Below, piece by piece: positions 22,657-32,971 of a stretch of 64,000 nucleotides of DNA. The stretch spans positions 1-64,000 of the forward strand of contig NZ_VTKZ01000007.1 of NCBI RefSeq assembly GCF_020514115.1, written 5' to 3'. The DNA is from Synechococcus sp. MU1642 (GTDB taxonomy: Bacteria; Cyanobacteriota; Cyanobacteriia; PCC-6307; Cyanobiaceae). The translations under genes were made by a program, and so were the position numbers. The notes below the pieces were generated by a model. That model was given only the letters and a program-made list of their open reading frames with translations. It was not told the origin of the DNA and did not search any database. How positions within the stretch are numbered: the first letter of the stretch is position 1; every line of letters begins with the position of its first letter.

Positions 22657-23517
22657 TCAGTTTGACGTGGCCTGGTGCAAGAGGGCATACAGCCGTCGTC
22701 TGGACAGCCCTGTGGTTTGGGCCAATTGCCGTGCAGCGTCGCTGGCGCTTGCACCTTCGTCCTGCAACCCCTGCAGCTGCCTGAGCAGGTCATCGTCGTT
22801 GGGTTCTTCCGATTTCTCCAGCGGTGCTCCCCCCAGCACAACCGTGCATTCCCCTTGGGGGGGATGCTGTTGAAAGTGCAGCAAGGCACTGTCCACCGTC
22901 TGCCCCACCTGTTCTTCGTGGCGTTTGGTGAGTTCCCGTGCTACCTGCAGGGGACGGTCTCCTCCGCAATGGTGGTGAAGTTCCTCGAGCAGAGTGATCA
23001 GGCGGTGTGGCGCTTCGTATAAAACGGTGGTGCGGGGTTCTTGGCTGATGGCGTCCAGGCGTGCCCGCCGTTCCTTGCCTTTGGTCGGTAGGAATCCTTC
23101 GAAGCAGAAGCGTCCACTGGGTAAGCCGCTGCTCACCAGAGCTGTGGTAGCGGCGCAGGGACCAGGGATGCAGATCACGGGATGCCCGGCTTGGTGCGCG
23201 GCGGCCACCAGCTCTTCACCGGGGTCGCTGATGCCCGGCAGCCCGGCATCACTGATCACCGCCAGGCTTAGCCCATTCCCCAGCAGATCCAGCAGTTGGG
23301 GTAAGCGTGTGCGGGTGTTGTGCTGATGAAAGGACAGCTTGCGGCCGCCTGCTCCAAGACTGCTAAGCAGCTGTCCGCTGTGGCGGGTGTCTTCGCAGGC
23401 GATTACATCCACGCTGCGGAGCAAATCGCGGGCTCGTGGCGACAGGTCTCCCAGGTGACCAATGGGAGTGCCCACCAGATAAAGGCTGCCGCCGCTTGGT
23501 TCATCCCGCTGCATCAC
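22657..23517 (-). CDS. rsmI: 16S rRNA (cytidine1402-2'-O)-methyltransferase
   Basis: 286 residues, normal for RsmI. N-terminal tetrapyrrole-methylase fold: 'LYLVGTPIGHLGDLSPRA', 'IACEDTRHSGQLLSSLG', 'VISDAGLPGISDPGEEL' and 'PGPCAATTALVSSGLPSGRF' are RsmI signatures for SAM binding. The C-terminus has the short helical RsmI domain. The enzyme methylates the ribose of C1402 in the decoding centre of 16S rRNA. It is divergent from cysQ with 23 bp between starts, suggesting overlapping promoters. Confidence 0.95.
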   Translation of the reverse strand: MMQRDEPSGGSLYLVGTPIGHLGDLSPRARDLLRSVDVIACEDTRHSGQLLSSLGAGGRKLSFHQHNTRTRLPQLLDLLGNGLSLAVISDAGLPGISDPGEELVAAAHQAGHPVICIPGPCAATTALVSSGLPSGRFCFEGFLPTKGKERRARLDAISQEPRTTVLYEAPHRLITLLEELHHHCGGDRPLQVARELTKRHEEQVGQTVDSALLHFQQHPPQGECTVVLGGAPLEKSEEPNDDDLLRQLQGLQDEGASASDAARQLAQTTGLSRRRLYALLHQATSN

Positions 23518-23540
23518 AATGGCGAGCGCCTCTGTTGATC

Positions 23541-24458
23541 ATGATGCCCAGCTCTGCTGTTCTCCACGCTGGCGTGAACCAGGAGGCTCTGCTGACGGAA
23601 CTGCGTCGCCTGGGTTGGGGAGCCGCCGATATCTTGCGGGCCTATGCCCGCGGCGAGCAGCCCCCGCATGGTTTTCCCAAGGCATTGAGTGTCGATGGAG
23701 GCGGAGAGGGCCCCGTTTCTGCGGCTGATCTGGCAGTTAACACGTGGTTGATGGACGGGCTTTCCGCCGCGTTCCCCAAGGCCGACTGGACGTTGCTCAG
23801 TGAGGAGACCGCGAAGGAGCAGCTCACAGAGGGCCAACCGCTGCCGGCGGAGTGGCTCTGGATTCTCGATCCCCTTGATGGCACCAAGGATTTCCTGGAG
23901 GGCACAGGCGAATACGCCGTGCATCTGGCCCTTGTGCGCGACAAGCGGCCGGTGATCGGTGTTGTGCTCCTGCCGGAAGCCGATGAGCTTTGGATCGGCA
24001 TAGTTGGTGAGGGTGCCTGGTGTGAAGACCGTCAGGGTGAGCGGTCGCCGGTTCGCTTCAGCGACAGAACCGAGGTTGCAGATCTGATCCTGGTGGCCAG
24101 CCGCAGCCACCGTGACGACCGTTTGGTTGAGCTGATTGAGGCCCTTAATCTCGGCGGTTCGAAAGCAGTGGGCAGCGTTGGCTTCAAGGTGGCCACGATT
24201 CTTAGAGGCGAAACCGACCTCTACGTTTCCCTCTCCGGTAAGAGTGCTCCTAAGGATTGGGACATGGCTGCTCCGGAGGCTGTGCTGCTGGCGGCCGGCG
24301 GTCGCTTCACCCATGCCGATCAGGCCGATCTCACTTACAACACCGGCGATGTGCGTCAGGCCGGCTGTTTGATCGCCAGCCATGGAAAAGCCCACGCCGA
24401 GCTCGGAGAGCGTGCGACGCGGGCCATGGCCGAGATCGATCCCGGCTTTCAGGTCTGA
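23541..24458 (+). CDS. cysQ: 3'(2'),5'-bisphosphate nucleotidase (CysQ, inositol monophosphatase family)
   Basis: 305 residues from ATG 23541. The FIG/IMPase metal-binding motifs are all present: 'LLSEET' (Glu ligands), 'WILDPLDGTKDFLEG' (the DPLDGT core) and 'DWDMAAPEAVLLAAGG' (C-terminal motif with Asp ligand). CysQ hydrolyses PAP to AMP, relieving product inhibition in sulfate assimilation. The reading frame opens upstream to 23436, but that part overlaps rsmI and the ATG at 23541 fits the family. Convergent with pnp. Confidence 0.9.
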   Translation: MMPSSAVLHAGVNQEALLTELRRLGWGAADILRAYARGEQPPHGFPKALSVDGGGEGPVSAADLAVNTWLMDGLSAAFPKADWTLLSEETAKEQLTEGQPLPAEWLWILDPLDGTKDFLEGTGEYAVHLALVRDKRPVIGVVLLPEADELWIGIVGEGAWCEDRQGERSPVRFSDRTEVADLILVASRSHRDDRLVELIEALNLGGSKAVGSVGFKVATILRGETDLYVSLSGKSAPKDWDMAAPEAVLLAAGGRFTHADQADLTYNTGDVRQAGCLIASHGKAHAELGERATRAMAEIDPGFQV

Positions 24459-24465
24459 GGCCTGA

Positions 24466-26631
24466 TCAGCTCAGAGGTGCAACCGGGGTGGGCTGAGGCT
24501 CCACCTCGGAGGCCTCGCCGGCCTGGGGCACGCCCCGCAGGGTGAGGTTGATGCGGCCGCGGTTGTCGATTTCGCGCACCCGCACGGTCACCTCGTCGCC
24601 CACCTTCACCACGTCTTCGACCTTCTCGACGCGAGCTTCCGAGAGCTGCGAGATGTGGATCATGCCTTCCTTACCAGGAAGGATCTCCACGAAGGCGCCT
24701 ATTGGGATGATCCGCGTGATCGAACCGGAGAACACCTCGCCTTCATTGACCTTGCGGGTCAGGCCTTCGATGATCTTCTGGGCTTCTTCAGCCGCAGCAC
24801 CATCGTGGGAGGCGATGGTCACGATGCCGCCGTCCTCGATGTCGATCTTGGTGTTGGTGCGCTCGGTGATGCCCTTGATTGTGCGTCCACCGGGGCCGAT
24901 CACGGTGCCGATCAGCTCAGGATCAATCCGGAAACTGAGCAGACGTGGGGCATGGGGAGACAGGTTGTCCCGAGGGGTGTCGATCGCCTCGAGCATCTTC
25001 TCGAGGATGTGGAGCCGCGCCGGACGCGCTTGGTTCACGGCTTCCGCCACCGTCTTCACCGAGAGGCCGGTGATCTTCATGTCCATCTGCAGGGCGGTGA
25101 TGCCCTTTTCGCTGCCGGCCACCTTGAAGTCCATGTCGCCGAGGAAGTCCTCGATGCCCTGGATGTCGGTGAGGATCCGCACCTCATCGCCTTCTTTGAT
25201 CAGACCCATGGCAGCGCCACTCACCGGGGCCTTCAGCGGCACACCGGCATCCATCAGCGACAGGGTGCTGCCGCAGACGGAACCCATGGAGGTGGAGCCA
25301 TTGGAGCTGAGTACTTCGCTCACCACACGCACCACGTAAGGGAAGGTGTCCTTTTCGGGAAGCACGGGAAGAATGGCGCGCTCGGCCAGGGCGCCATGGC
25401 CGATTTCACGTCGACCGGGGGAGCGCATCGGGCGGGTTTCACCGACGGAGTAGGGCGGGAAGTTGTAGTGGTGCAGGTACAGCTTTTCGGTGTTGGGATG
25501 GAGATCGTCCATCTCCTGGGCATCGCTGGGGGTGCCCAGCGTTGCGGTGGAGAGCACCTGGGTGAGTCCGCGCTGGAACAGACCGGAACCATGCACCCGG
25601 CGCGGCAGGACGCCGGCCATGGCGCTGATCTGGCGCACCTCGTCGAGGCCGCGTCCATCCACACGCTTGCCGTCCTTGAGGATCTGCTGACGCATCAGTT
25701 TCTTGGTCAGCGCCTTGAAGCTGTTGCCGAGCAACTTCGGGCTGCTGGCCAGGGCTTGGCGAACGGCATGGTCTTCCTTGAGACCTGCGATGGTCTCGGA
25801 CACTTCGCCCTTCACTGTTTCCAGGGCTGTATCCCGCTCGTCCTTGCTCTGATCAAACTTGCTGAGGACAGCGCTGATGGCTTTGTTGCACTGCTTCTCG
25901 AGATAGGCAGGAACTGTGCTGTCTTCTTCCGGCTTCTCCGGCTTCACCTGGGTGATGCCCAGATCCTTGAGCAGCTGTTCCTGAGCCTTGATCAGTTCGC
26001 AGATCGCTTCGTAGCCGAAATCGATCGCCTCGATCACGTCCTGCTCGGGCAGCTGGTTGGCGCCGGCCTCGACCATCACCACGCCGTCGGGGGTACCGGC
26101 GACTACCAGGTCCAGATCACCCCGTTCGATCTCTCGGTAACTCGGGTTGAGGACGAAGTCATCCCCCAGCAGACCCACCCGCACGGCTGCCATCGGGCCG
26201 TTGAAGGGGATGCCCGCAAGCAGCGTGGCTACCGATGCGCCCGTCACCGCCAGAACATCGGCGGGGACCCGCTCATCGAGGGACAGGCAGGTGGCTACCA
26301 CCTGTAGGTCGTCGCGCAGCCAGCTTGGGAACAGCGGCCGCATGGGGCGGTCGATCAGTCGTGCAGTAAGCGTGGCGCGTTCGGGTGGGCGGCTCTCACG
26401 ACGCATGTAGCTGCCGGGAATGCGGCCAGCTGCATAAAGCCGCTCCTCGTAGTCGCAGATCAGCGGCAGGAAATCAATGCCTTCTCGACCGCCCGAACGG
26501 GTTGCGGTCACAAGCACGGAGGTGTCGCCACACTCCACCAAGACGGATCCTCCCGCCTGTGGGGCGAAGCGCCCGGTGGTCAGTCGAATCTCGCGTCCGT
26601 CAAAGGAGATCGACTGGGTTTGTCCTTGCAC
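24466..26631 (-). CDS. pnp: Polynucleotide phosphorylase
   Basis: 721 residues, typical length. Two RNase PH domains ('[19 protein letters not shown]' early; '[20 protein letters not shown]' at the second), separated by an all-helical domain. A KH domain near residue 570 has '[15 protein letters not shown]', and a C-terminal S1 domain has '[19 protein letters not shown]'. PNPase degrades RNA phosphorolytically from the 3' end and can add heteropolymeric tails in cyanobacteria. ATG at 26631 ([10 protein letters not shown]) follows a short untranslated region after the rpsN terminator. Confidence 0.97.
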   Translation of the reverse strand: MQGQTQSISFDGREIRLTTGRFAPQAGGSVLVECGDTSVLVTATRSGGREGIDFLPLICDYEERLYAAGRIPGSYMRRESRPPERATLTARLIDRPMRPLFPSWLRDDLQVVATCLSLDERVPADVLAVTGASVATLLAGIPFNGPMAAVRVGLLGDDFVLNPSYREIERGDLDLVVAGTPDGVVMVEAGANQLPEQDVIEAIDFGYEAICELIKAQEQLLKDLGITQVKPEKPEEDSTVPAYLEKQCNKAISAVLSKFDQSKDERDTALETVKGEVSETIAGLKEDHAVRQALASSPKLLGNSFKALTKKLMRQQILKDGKRVDGRGLDEVRQISAMAGVLPRRVHGSGLFQRGLTQVLSTATLGTPSDAQEMDDLHPNTEKLYLHHYNFPPYSVGETRPMRSPGRREIGHGALAERAILPVLPEKDTFPYVVRVVSEVLSSNGSTSMGSVCGSTLSLMDAGVPLKAPVSGAAMGLIKEGDEVRILTDIQGIEDFLGDMDFKVAGSEKGITALQMDMKITGLSVKTVAEAVNQARPARLHILEKMLEAIDTPRDNLSPHAPRLLSFRIDPELIGTVIGPGGRTIKGITERTNTKIDIEDGGIVTIASHDGAAAEEAQKIIEGLTRKVNEGEVFSGSITRIIPIGAFVEILPGKEGMIHISQLSEARVEKVEDVVKVGDEVTVRVREIDNRGRINLTLRGVPQAGEASEVEPQPTPVAPLS

Positions 26632-26693
26632 GACGTCTTATGTCCTTTTGTCAATCCCAAGTCTGACATTTCATGGCTGCTCTTCACAAGAAA

Positions 26694-26712
26694 GGGGAGG
26701 ACAAGCCTCCCC
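26694..26712 (-). terminator. Terminator after rpsN
   Basis: GGGGAGG/CCTCCCC hairpin with a 5-base loop. Reading the minus strand it is followed by TTTCTTG. It separates rpsN from pnp. Confidence 0.7.
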
Positions 26713-26737
26713 TCACGACGCTCTGGCGACTCGTTGA

Positions 26738-27040
26738 TCACCAGCTGGACTTGACCACGCCTGGCAGTTCTCCCTTGTGGGCGCGCTCACGCAGCTGGTT
26801 ACGGCAGAGACCGAAATCGCGATATACGCCGCGGGGCTTGCCGGTGGCCCAGCAACGGTTGCGCACGCGGATGCGTGCGCTGTTGCGAGGCAGAGCCTGA
26901 ATCTTGCGATGGATCTCCAAGCGATCCATCGGATCTTCGGCTGCGTTGAAGGCTGCCATCAGTGCTGCGCGCTTGGCCGCATAGCGCTCAACCGTTTTCT
27001 TGCGCTTCACATCGCGAGCGATCATCGACTTCTTGGCCAT
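26738..27040 (-). CDS. rpsN: 30S ribosomal protein S14
   Basis: 100 residues from ATG 27040 ([13 protein letters not shown]). '[20 protein letters not shown]' and '[13 protein letters not shown]' are S14 signatures. The form is the long, zinc-free (C-minus) type, 100 residues, without the CxxC...CxxC zinc ribbon. S14 binds the 3' domain of 16S rRNA in the small-subunit head. Upstream in-frame ATGs are outside the family start. Confidence 0.97.
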   Translation of the reverse strand: MAKKSMIARDVKRKKTVERYAAKRAALMAAFNAAEDPMDRLEIHRKIQALPRNSARIRVRNRCWATGKPRGVYRDFGLCRNQLRERAHKGELPGVVKSSW

Positions 27041-27097
27041 GCAGCTGAGGGCAGCGAGTGAACGAATCGTCAACGATACATGGGCGGCTTCGCCCCA

Positions 27098-28180
27098 TTA
27101 GCGACCCATCAATTGCTGGACCACCGGCAGCTGACTGGTATCACGCACGATCAGCACAAGGGTGAGCCCCACCAGGAGAAGAAAACCGGATTGCACGAAG
27201 GCCATTTGGATCCGCTCCGACACGGGACGACCACGAACGGACTGAATCGCAAGCATCATCATCTGCCAGCCGTCGAGCAGCGGTAGCGGCAGCGAATTGA
27301 GCACCGCCAGATTGATTGAGATCAGGGCTGAGAAGAGCACCAACCCTGATCCCCCCTGCTGGCTGAGCTGAGCGCCCATCTCAACGATCTTCACTGGGCC
27401 ACTCACCTGCCCCGCCGTGGCTCGGAAGTTGGTCAGGAGGCCGGCGTAGCCCTGCACGGTTTGCTGCAGCATTTGGCTGAATTGCGAGCCGGTGGTGAGC
27501 ACCAGTTCACCGGGGTTCCGCACGGATCGCATCTCCCCACTGATATTGGCCTGGAGTTGGGCGCCGATTTTCCCTGTGCCCTGTTGATCGTCGGGGATAA
27601 GTTCAACGGTAGACGTCTCGTCTCCCCGCCTTCGCTCCAAACGGATGGATTGCTCGGGTGCTGCTTTCACATCCCGCACCATTGCCTCAACGCCCCGTTG
27701 TCCTGCGGGAAGGGGTTGGGCATTCATGCTGAGGATCTGGTCACCGGCAAGGAGCCCGGAGCGGGCGGCAGCACCACCCTGTTGCACCTGAACCACCAGG
27801 ACCCCCGGATCCGGCGCGGCGGGGACGCCGACAAACGCTGCCTGAGCGAAGAGCACCACCAGTGCTAAGGCCAGGTTGGCCAACACCCCTGCAGCAACCA
27901 CCAAGGCTTGCTGGGGGATGGGCCGGTTGCGCAGCAGATCCGGATCATCAGCAGGGATCGTGCTCTCCTCGTCGTCGTCGGGGAAGGCGACGAAACCACC
28001 AAGGGGAAGCAGCCGCAGGGCGTAGGTCACCCCACGACGTTGTCTCTTGATCAGGGCCGGGCCAAAACCAATGGAAAAGCCGCTGACGCGGATGCCCTGG
28101 AGCGTTGCAGCGAGGAAATGGCCGGCCTCATGCACCACGATCAGCAGGGCTAGGACCAGAAGGGCTGCCAATACGTTCAT
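27098..28180 (-). CDS. rseP: Site-2 zinc metalloprotease (RseP/EcfE-like)
   Basis: 360 residues. The zinc motif HEAGH lies at about residues 17-21 inside the first transmembrane helix. A PDZ domain occupies roughly residues 115-190 ('GLLAGDQILSMNAQPLPAG'). A second catalytic segment 'LPLPLLDGWQMM' provides the LDG aspartate near residue 305, and further helices follow. S2P proteases cut membrane-embedded anti-sigma factors or transcription factors (regulated intramembrane proteolysis). It lies 24 bp downstream of serS, on the same strand. Confidence 0.93.
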   Translation of the reverse strand: MNVLAALLVLALLIVVHEAGHFLAATLQGIRVSGFSIGFGPALIKRQRRGVTYALRLLPLGGFVAFPDDDEESTIPADDPDLLRNRPIPQQALVVAAGVLANLALALVVLFAQAAFVGVPAAPDPGVLVVQVQQGGAAARSGLLAGDQILSMNAQPLPAGQRGVEAMVRDVKAAPEQSIRLERRRGDETSTVELIPDDQQGTGKIGAQLQANISGEMRSVRNPGELVLTTGSQFSQMLQQTVQGYAGLLTNFRATAGQVSGPVKIVEMGAQLSQQGGSGLVLFSALISINLAVLNSLPLPLLDGWQMMMLAIQSVRGRPVSERIQMAFVQSGFLLLVGLTLVLIVRDTSQLPVVQQLMGR

Positions 28181-28204
28181 ATACCCGTCAGGAATCCAGT
28201 CGGA

Positions 28205-29482
28205 TCATTCTGGCTGGAGTCGCTCGCGGCCGACGTAGGGCACCAGAGATTTGGGCAGCAGGACGCTGCCGTCGGGCTGTTGTCCGTTCTCCAACAGGGC
28301 CGCCATGGTTCTGCCAACGGCTAGGCCACTGCCATTCAGGGTGTGAACCAATTTCGTGGCCTTGCCTGCTTTGGTGCGGATGGAGGACCGTCGCGCCTGA
28401 AAATCGCCACAGATGCTGCAACTGGAGATTTCCCGGTAGGCCCCCGCCCCCGGCAGCCAGACCTCGAGGTCGTAGGTCCTGCGGGCGGAGAAGCCGAGGT
28501 CGGCGGTGCAAAGGTCCAAGACCCGATAGGGCAGCTCCAGCGCCTGAAGCACAGCTTCTGCATCGGCCGTTATCTGTTGGTGTGCCTCTTCGGAGTGATC
28601 GGGGTGCACAAACCAGTACAGCTCCACCTTGTTGAACTGGTGCAGGCGAATCAGGCCACGGGTGTCGCGGCCGTAGCTACCGGCCTCACGGCGGAAGCAG
28701 GGGCTGTAAGCGGCGTAGCGCAGGGGCAGTTGATCTGCCGGGATGATTTCATCCCGGTGCAGGGAGGTCACCGGCACCTCAGCGGTTGGTGTCAGCCAGA
28801 GGTCGTCCTCCGCGCAACGGAAGCTTTCCTCGGCGAACTTGGGCAGTTGTCCTGATCCGGTAAGGCTGGCGCTGTTCACCAGCACCGGGGGCAGCACTTC
28901 TCGGTAGCCCTTGCTCGTGTGGAGGTCGAGCATGAAATTGATCAGGCCACGCTCCAGCCGTGCCCCCTGCCCCATCAGCGTGACGAAACGGCTCTGCGCG
29001 ATGCGGACGGAGCGTTCGGTATCGAACAGCTGCAGCCGTTCCGCGATTTGCCAGTGCTCGTCGAGGTTGTCGTCAACACGGGGGGTTCCCCAGCGGCGCA
29101 CTTCAATGTTGTCGTCTTCACTGCGCCCATCAGGGCAGGCCTCTGATGGGAGGTTGGGGAATCCCAGCAGTTGCTGCTTGAGCTCACTCGAGAGCTTCTT
29201 TTCATCCTCCTCCAGCACCGCCACCTTCTGCTTGATGGCATTGCCCTGTTGGCGGAGTTCGGCGACCTCGTCGCCATTGGGATCAGCGCCCGACTTGATG
29301 CGTTGGCCGACTTCCTTGCCGATCCGGTTGCCTTCTGCCTGCAGGTTGCTGCGTTGTTGCTCCAGATCGCGCTGCTGCTGGGCGATCAGCTGCAATTTGG
29401 TGAGATCAACAGCCTTCCCTCGCCGCCCTAGTTGCTGGGCGATCGTTTCGGGGTTGTCACGCACAAGGCGCTGATCGAGCAC
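28205..29482 (-). CDS. serS: Seryl-tRNA synthetase
   Basis: 425 residues, normal length. The N-terminal ~100 residues form the tRNA-binding antiparallel coiled coil. The class II core has motif 2 ('[20 protein letters not shown]') and motif 3 ('[19 protein letters not shown]'). It charges tRNA-Ser with serine in the cytosol. Start ATG 29482 ([12 protein letters not shown]) matches the family. It is followed by rseP. Confidence 0.97.
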   Translation of the reverse strand: MLDQRLVRDNPETIAQQLGRRGKAVDLTKLQLIAQQQRDLEQQRSNLQAEGNRIGKEVGQRIKSGADPNGDEVAELRQQGNAIKQKVAVLEEDEKKLSSELKQQLLGFPNLPSEACPDGRSEDDNIEVRRWGTPRVDDNLDEHWQIAERLQLFDTERSVRIAQSRFVTLMGQGARLERGLINFMLDLHTSKGYREVLPPVLVNSASLTGSGQLPKFAEESFRCAEDDLWLTPTAEVPVTSLHRDEIIPADQLPLRYAAYSPCFRREAGSYGRDTRGLIRLHQFNKVELYWFVHPDHSEEAHQQITADAEAVLQALELPYRVLDLCTADLGFSARRTYDLEVWLPGAGAYREISSCSICGDFQARRSSIRTKAGKATKLVHTLNGSGLAVGRTMAALLENGQQPDGSVLLPKSLVPYVGRERLQPE

Positions 29483-29524
29483 GGTTCCAGGAGCGTCAGC
29501 GCCGGCAGCCTATGGCAGTCCGTT

Positions 29525-29686
29525 TCAGAGCACCTGGCCGACCATCACCGCCGCAATGCCCGAGAACAGGGTGATGCCAAGGGCGGTGAGGGGGCTTTGT
29601 CCCTGGGCGACGGCCATTGTCGTGATCACGCCGGCACCAAGGCAGGCCACGCAGAGCTGAGTAGCGATGTCGTTGCGGCTCTCCAC
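29525..29686 (-). CDS. Small membrane protein, 53 aa
   Basis: Starts with GTG at 29686 (MESRNDIATQ) and contains two hydrophobic stretches: 'LCVACLGAGVITTMAVA' and 'LTALGITLFSGIAAVMVGQ'. Two short helices with an intervening 'QGQSP' loop form a helical hairpin. No family recognised. It lies between the AAA ATPase gene and serS, same strand. Confidence 0.6.
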   Translation of the reverse strand: MESRNDIATQLCVACLGAGVITTMAVAQGQSPLTALGITLFSGIAAVMVGQVL

Positions 29687-29764
29687 TTAGGTCCTGCAAT
29701 TTTTCGGACCGTAGGGAGCGCGCTGGCTGCCGCCTTGCTCAAGGGTGACGTTCGTTACGCCCCG

Positions 29765-31255
29765 TCAGGCTTCGTTACTTGCAGCAACAGACGCGGGGCG
29801 GGCACGGCCGCCTGCAGCCCACTGCTTCAGCCGCTCGAGCTGTTCGCTGGCGGTGCGCGAGAGGGGGATGAGCTGGGATGCCGCTCCAATCAGATCCGGC
29901 TCCGTCAACTCACGGTTGTCGGCAAAGGCTAAGTGCATCGCCTCGATCACGGTCTGCTCCAGCTCGGCACCGGAGAAGCCCTCACTGCGGCTCACCACGG
30001 TGTCTAGGGGAAGCTTCAGCCCCGGGCGTCGCCGTTCCAGATGCAGCTCAAGAATGCTGTTGCGCTCAGAGCTGCTGGGCAGATCGAGCATGAAGATCTC
30101 ATCGAAACGCCCCTTGCGCAGCAGCTCCGGTGGCAGCTTCTCGACACCGTTGGCGGTGGCGACGACGAACACCGGGGACTGTTTCTCGGCCATCCAGGTG
30201 AGCACGTTGGCCAGAACCCGCTGGGTGGTGCCGCCGTCACTTCGGCCATCCCCCCCGAAGCCCTTGTCGATCTCGTCGATCCAGAGCACGCAGGGCGCCA
30301 TCGCTTCAGCCCGTTGGATCATCTCGCGGGTGCGTGCCTCGCTGGCTCCCACCAAGCCCGCGAACAGACGCCCCACATCTAGACGCAACAGGGGCATCGA
30401 CCAACTGCAGGCGATGGCTTTGGCCGTGAGTGATTTCCCTGTGCCTTGAGGACCCACGAGCAGGACGCCACGGGGTAGTGGCAGTCCGAAACGCCGTGCA
30501 TCTTCCGAGAAGGCCCGGTGTCGTTGGTTCAGCCAGGTCTTGAGACCGTCGAGGCCTCCGATGGCTTCGGTGCCCGCATCGCTGCGACAGAACTCCAGCA
30601 CCTCACTTCGGGCAATCGTCTGGCGTTTTTCGTCCAGAACGTCCTGCAGATCTTCTGATCCCAACTGGCCGCGGCGGGCCAGGGCACGGGCCGCAACCTG
30701 GCGAACCCGCATCTCGCTGAGTCCGCTGCAGGCCTGAGCCAGCTCATCCAGGACGGAAGCTGGAAGCTCGCTGCCGCTGCTGGTGCTGATGCTGCTGATC
30801 AGGCGGCGCAGGTCGTTGTTGTCGGGCAGGGGGAGATCCAGCAGCGTGAGGCTCTCTTCCAGATCCCCTGGGGGTGTCCATTGCCCGCAGCACAGCACCA
30901 GCGTGTGCGGGGTGCTGCGCAGGGATGCCTCGAGATTGCGCAGCATCCGGGCCACACCGGGGTCATCGCAGAAACGATGAAAATCCTTGGCGAGCAGAAG
31001 GGTTGGGCTGCCCGCATCCCGTTGCTGGAGCCACTGGAGCATGGCCATCGGTTGACGGCTCCCCTGTCCATCGGCGTTCACTGGACCTCTAATGCCATCG
31101 ATGAAATTCCAGCAGACCAGCTGGCGTGCAAGCCGTTGAGCGGCCTCTCCGAGCAGGTTTTCCACCCGGGCTTCCTCATTGCTGCGCACCCAGATCAGGG
31201 GTGTGCGCGCACGCACCAGAAGGTCGATCTGGTGTCCCCACGCGGCACTGCTCAT
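29765..31255 (-). CDS. ycf46: AAA+ ATPase, Ycf46-like
   Basis: 496 residues. The N-terminal ~230 residues form a degenerate nucleotide-binding-like module ('LLVRARTPLIWVRSNEEAR'). The C-terminal AAA+ module has Walker A 'GPQGTGKS' near residue 268, Walker B 'CVLWIDEIDKGFGGDG' near residue 325, and sensor/arginine-finger region 'LPPELLRKGRFDEIFMLDLP'. This is the layout of the plastid/cyanobacterial Ycf46 ATPase, linked to CO2-uptake and photosynthesis regulation in Synechocystis. It overlaps the DUF177 gene by 4 bp, at the end of the rpmH-rnpA-yidC operon. Confidence 0.88.
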   Translation of the reverse strand: MSSAAWGHQIDLLVRARTPLIWVRSNEEARVENLLGEAAQRLARQLVCWNFIDGIRGPVNADGQGSRQPMAMLQWLQQRDAGSPTLLLAKDFHRFCDDPGVARMLRNLEASLRSTPHTLVLCCGQWTPPGDLEESLTLLDLPLPDNNDLRRLISSISTSSGSELPASVLDELAQACSGLSEMRVRQVAARALARRGQLGSEDLQDVLDEKRQTIARSEVLEFCRSDAGTEAIGGLDGLKTWLNQRHRAFSEDARRFGLPLPRGVLLVGPQGTGKSLTAKAIACSWSMPLLRLDVGRLFAGLVGASEARTREMIQRAEAMAPCVLWIDEIDKGFGGDGRSDGGTTQRVLANVLTWMAEKQSPVFVVATANGVEKLPPELLRKGRFDEIFMLDLPSSSERNSILELHLERRRPGLKLPLDTVVSRSEGFSGAELEQTVIEAMHLAFADNRELTEPDLIGAASQLIPLSRTASEQLERLKQWAAGGRARPASVAASNEA

Positions 31256-31788
31256 GGCTGGTCGATCTGCTGCTGGAGCTGTTGCAGGGCCTGCCAGCGG
31301 GGATCCACGTCCTTTGGCTTGGTGGTTGGGGCCACGGACTGCTGCTCGAGGCCTGGTGGGCCTGGGCAGTGGTCACCGCAGTGGTTGACGACGGGCAACA
31401 GCAGGTTGAGCTGTTCGAATGCCCATTGCTGCGGGTCAAATTGACCACGTGGATCGAGAACATCCACCAGACCTTCCATCTCGGCGACCTCTCCGGAGAG
31501 CTCCAGCTCGTCGGCTGTCGGTTGCTCGTCTCCCAGCCAGATCAGTTCCGAGGGTGTGCAAATGAGCTTCTGATTGAACTGATTCAGGCAGCGATCGCAG
31601 CAGAGCGTCACGATTGTGTTGAGTTTGCCCTGAACCGCCAAGACGTTGCCGCGGTGCTCTGCGGAGACATGGCCTCGCACTGGTGTGAGCGAGGGGAGCT
31701 CATCGAGCTCACCCTCAATGTCCCAGACTTTCGCGGTGCCGAGGGCCCGGAGCTCCTGGAGGGGAACAGGCTCCAGTGACTCGATCAC
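31252..31788 (-). CDS. DUF177 (YceD-like) protein
   Basis: 178 residues. The DUF177 cysteine signature is seen at '[10 protein letters not shown]' near residue 85 (CxxC), preceded by '[16 protein letters not shown]' and followed by an acidic C-terminal half. In plants and bacteria DUF177 proteins act in 23S rRNA processing. It overlaps yidC at its start (ATGA) and the AAA gene at its end, so it is translationally coupled within the operon. Confidence 0.85.
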   Translation of the reverse strand: MIESLEPVPLQELRALGTAKVWDIEGELDELPSLTPVRGHVSAEHRGNVLAVQGKLNTIVTLCCDRCLNQFNQKLICTPSELIWLGDEQPTADELELSGEVAEMEGLVDVLDPRGQFDPQQWAFEQLNLLLPVVNHCGDHCPGPPGLEQQSVAPTTKPKDVDPRWQALQQLQQQIDQP

Positions 31789-32915
31789 TTGCCCTTCGGT
31801 TCAAATGGCAGCCTTGAACCACCTGAGCTGGCGGAAACCGTCACCGTTTTCTGGGCCATTTGCTGGTCCAAAATTTTCTGGAGGTTGTCGGGCAGTGCCT
31901 CTTTGGTGAGGATGAAGGTCTGCAGACCTTGGAAAATGTTGGCGATCAGCATGTAAAGCAGAACGCCGGCGGGGAGGGGGAAGAACAAAAACATCCCCGT
32001 GATCATGACCGGAGTGATTTTGTTGGCCGTGGACTGCTGAGGGTTAGCGGGCATGCCCATGCCCGACAGCAGTTGTGAGATGAACAGGGTGACGCCGAAG
32101 CCGGCAACGAGAATGGCAATGTCCCAGTTGATGGCACCGTCGGCGTAGAAGCCCACCTGACCCAGGGCTTTGATGAAGAGGAAGCCGCTTCGGGCTGCCA
32201 GGCCCTGAATCTTGGCTTCAACAGTGGCCTCACCGGCGGCGAGGGCCGTGATCGTGCCCTCTTCACTGACGCTGACAATGTCATCGCCCTTGGTCACCGC
32301 CCAGGTTGGGGCAAAGCGTCCAGGGTTCTCAACATCCGTGAGCACGTCGCTGAAGGCGCGGCCGTCCTTCGTGTGAAGGTTCACTGTGGCGCTATCGCCG
32401 ACGCCAATCTTGGTGCCCCGCGGCAGGCTGGCAATAACCGGTACGTGGTCGGTTTCAGCGATGAAGATGGAGTGGCTGGCGCTGTTGAACGGCTTAGGTT
32501 CAACGGCAGCGATCTGGTCAGCCGGCAACACCTTCATGTTCAAGGTGTAGGGGACGTCGGCGAACGGTGACCCCCGCAGAGTTGCAAACAGTGCAAAAAG
32601 GATCGGCATCTGCACCAGCAGCGGCAGGCATCCCGCCAAGGGGCTGCCGAATTCCTTCATCACATTGCCCAGCTCCTCCTGCTGTTTTTGAGGATTGTTG
32701 GCATACCGGCTTTTGATCTCAGCCTGGCGTTTCTGAATCACCGGTTGGGCAATGCGCATGCGCCGAGCGCTGCGAATTGATCCTGCGCTCAGGGGGTAGA
32801 GCGCGATCCGGATCACGAGGGTGAGGGCGACGATGGCCAGGCCATAGCTCGGAACCAACCCATAGAAGAAGTCCAGGATTGGAATCAGCAGGTTGTCGGA
32901 GATGTATCCGATCAC
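31785..32915 (-). CDS. yidC: Membrane protein insertase YidC/Alb3
   Basis: 376 residues. Helix 1 ('[20 protein letters not shown]'), the cytoplasmic helical hairpin ('[21 protein letters not shown]') and helix 2 ('[20 protein letters not shown]') are typical of YidC/Oxa1/Alb3. Unusually, between this part and the last helices lies a ~80-residue beta-rich insert (about residues 165-245) with the bacterial Ig-like (Big2) pattern '[20 protein letters not shown]'. YidC inserts thylakoid and plasma-membrane proteins. It is encoded between the PH-domain gene and DUF177 in the rpmH operon. Confidence 0.93.
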   Translation of the reverse strand: MIGYISDNLLIPILDFFYGLVPSYGLAIVALTLVIRIALYPLSAGSIRSARRMRIAQPVIQKRQAEIKSRYANNPQKQQEELGNVMKEFGSPLAGCLPLLVQMPILFALFATLRGSPFADVPYTLNMKVLPADQIAAVEPKPFNSASHSIFIAETDHVPVIASLPRGTKIGVGDSATVNLHTKDGRAFSDVLTDVENPGRFAPTWAVTKGDDIVSVSEEGTITALAAGEATVEAKIQGLAARSGFLFIKALGQVGFYADGAINWDIAILVAGFGVTLFISQLLSGMGMPANPQQSTANKITPVMITGMFLFFPLPAGVLLYMLIANIFQGLQTFILTKEALPDNLQKILDQQMAQKTVTVSASSGGSRLPFEPKGK

Positions 32916-32971
32916 GTTGAAGAAACGGGGGGGCAGGACGTTGTGAGGCCAGTGTGCATGAACAGCTGCAC

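Noticed and set aside
24655-26307. Long plus-strand frame opposite pnp
   Set aside because: Shadow of the pnp gene, whose conserved domains read on the minus strand.
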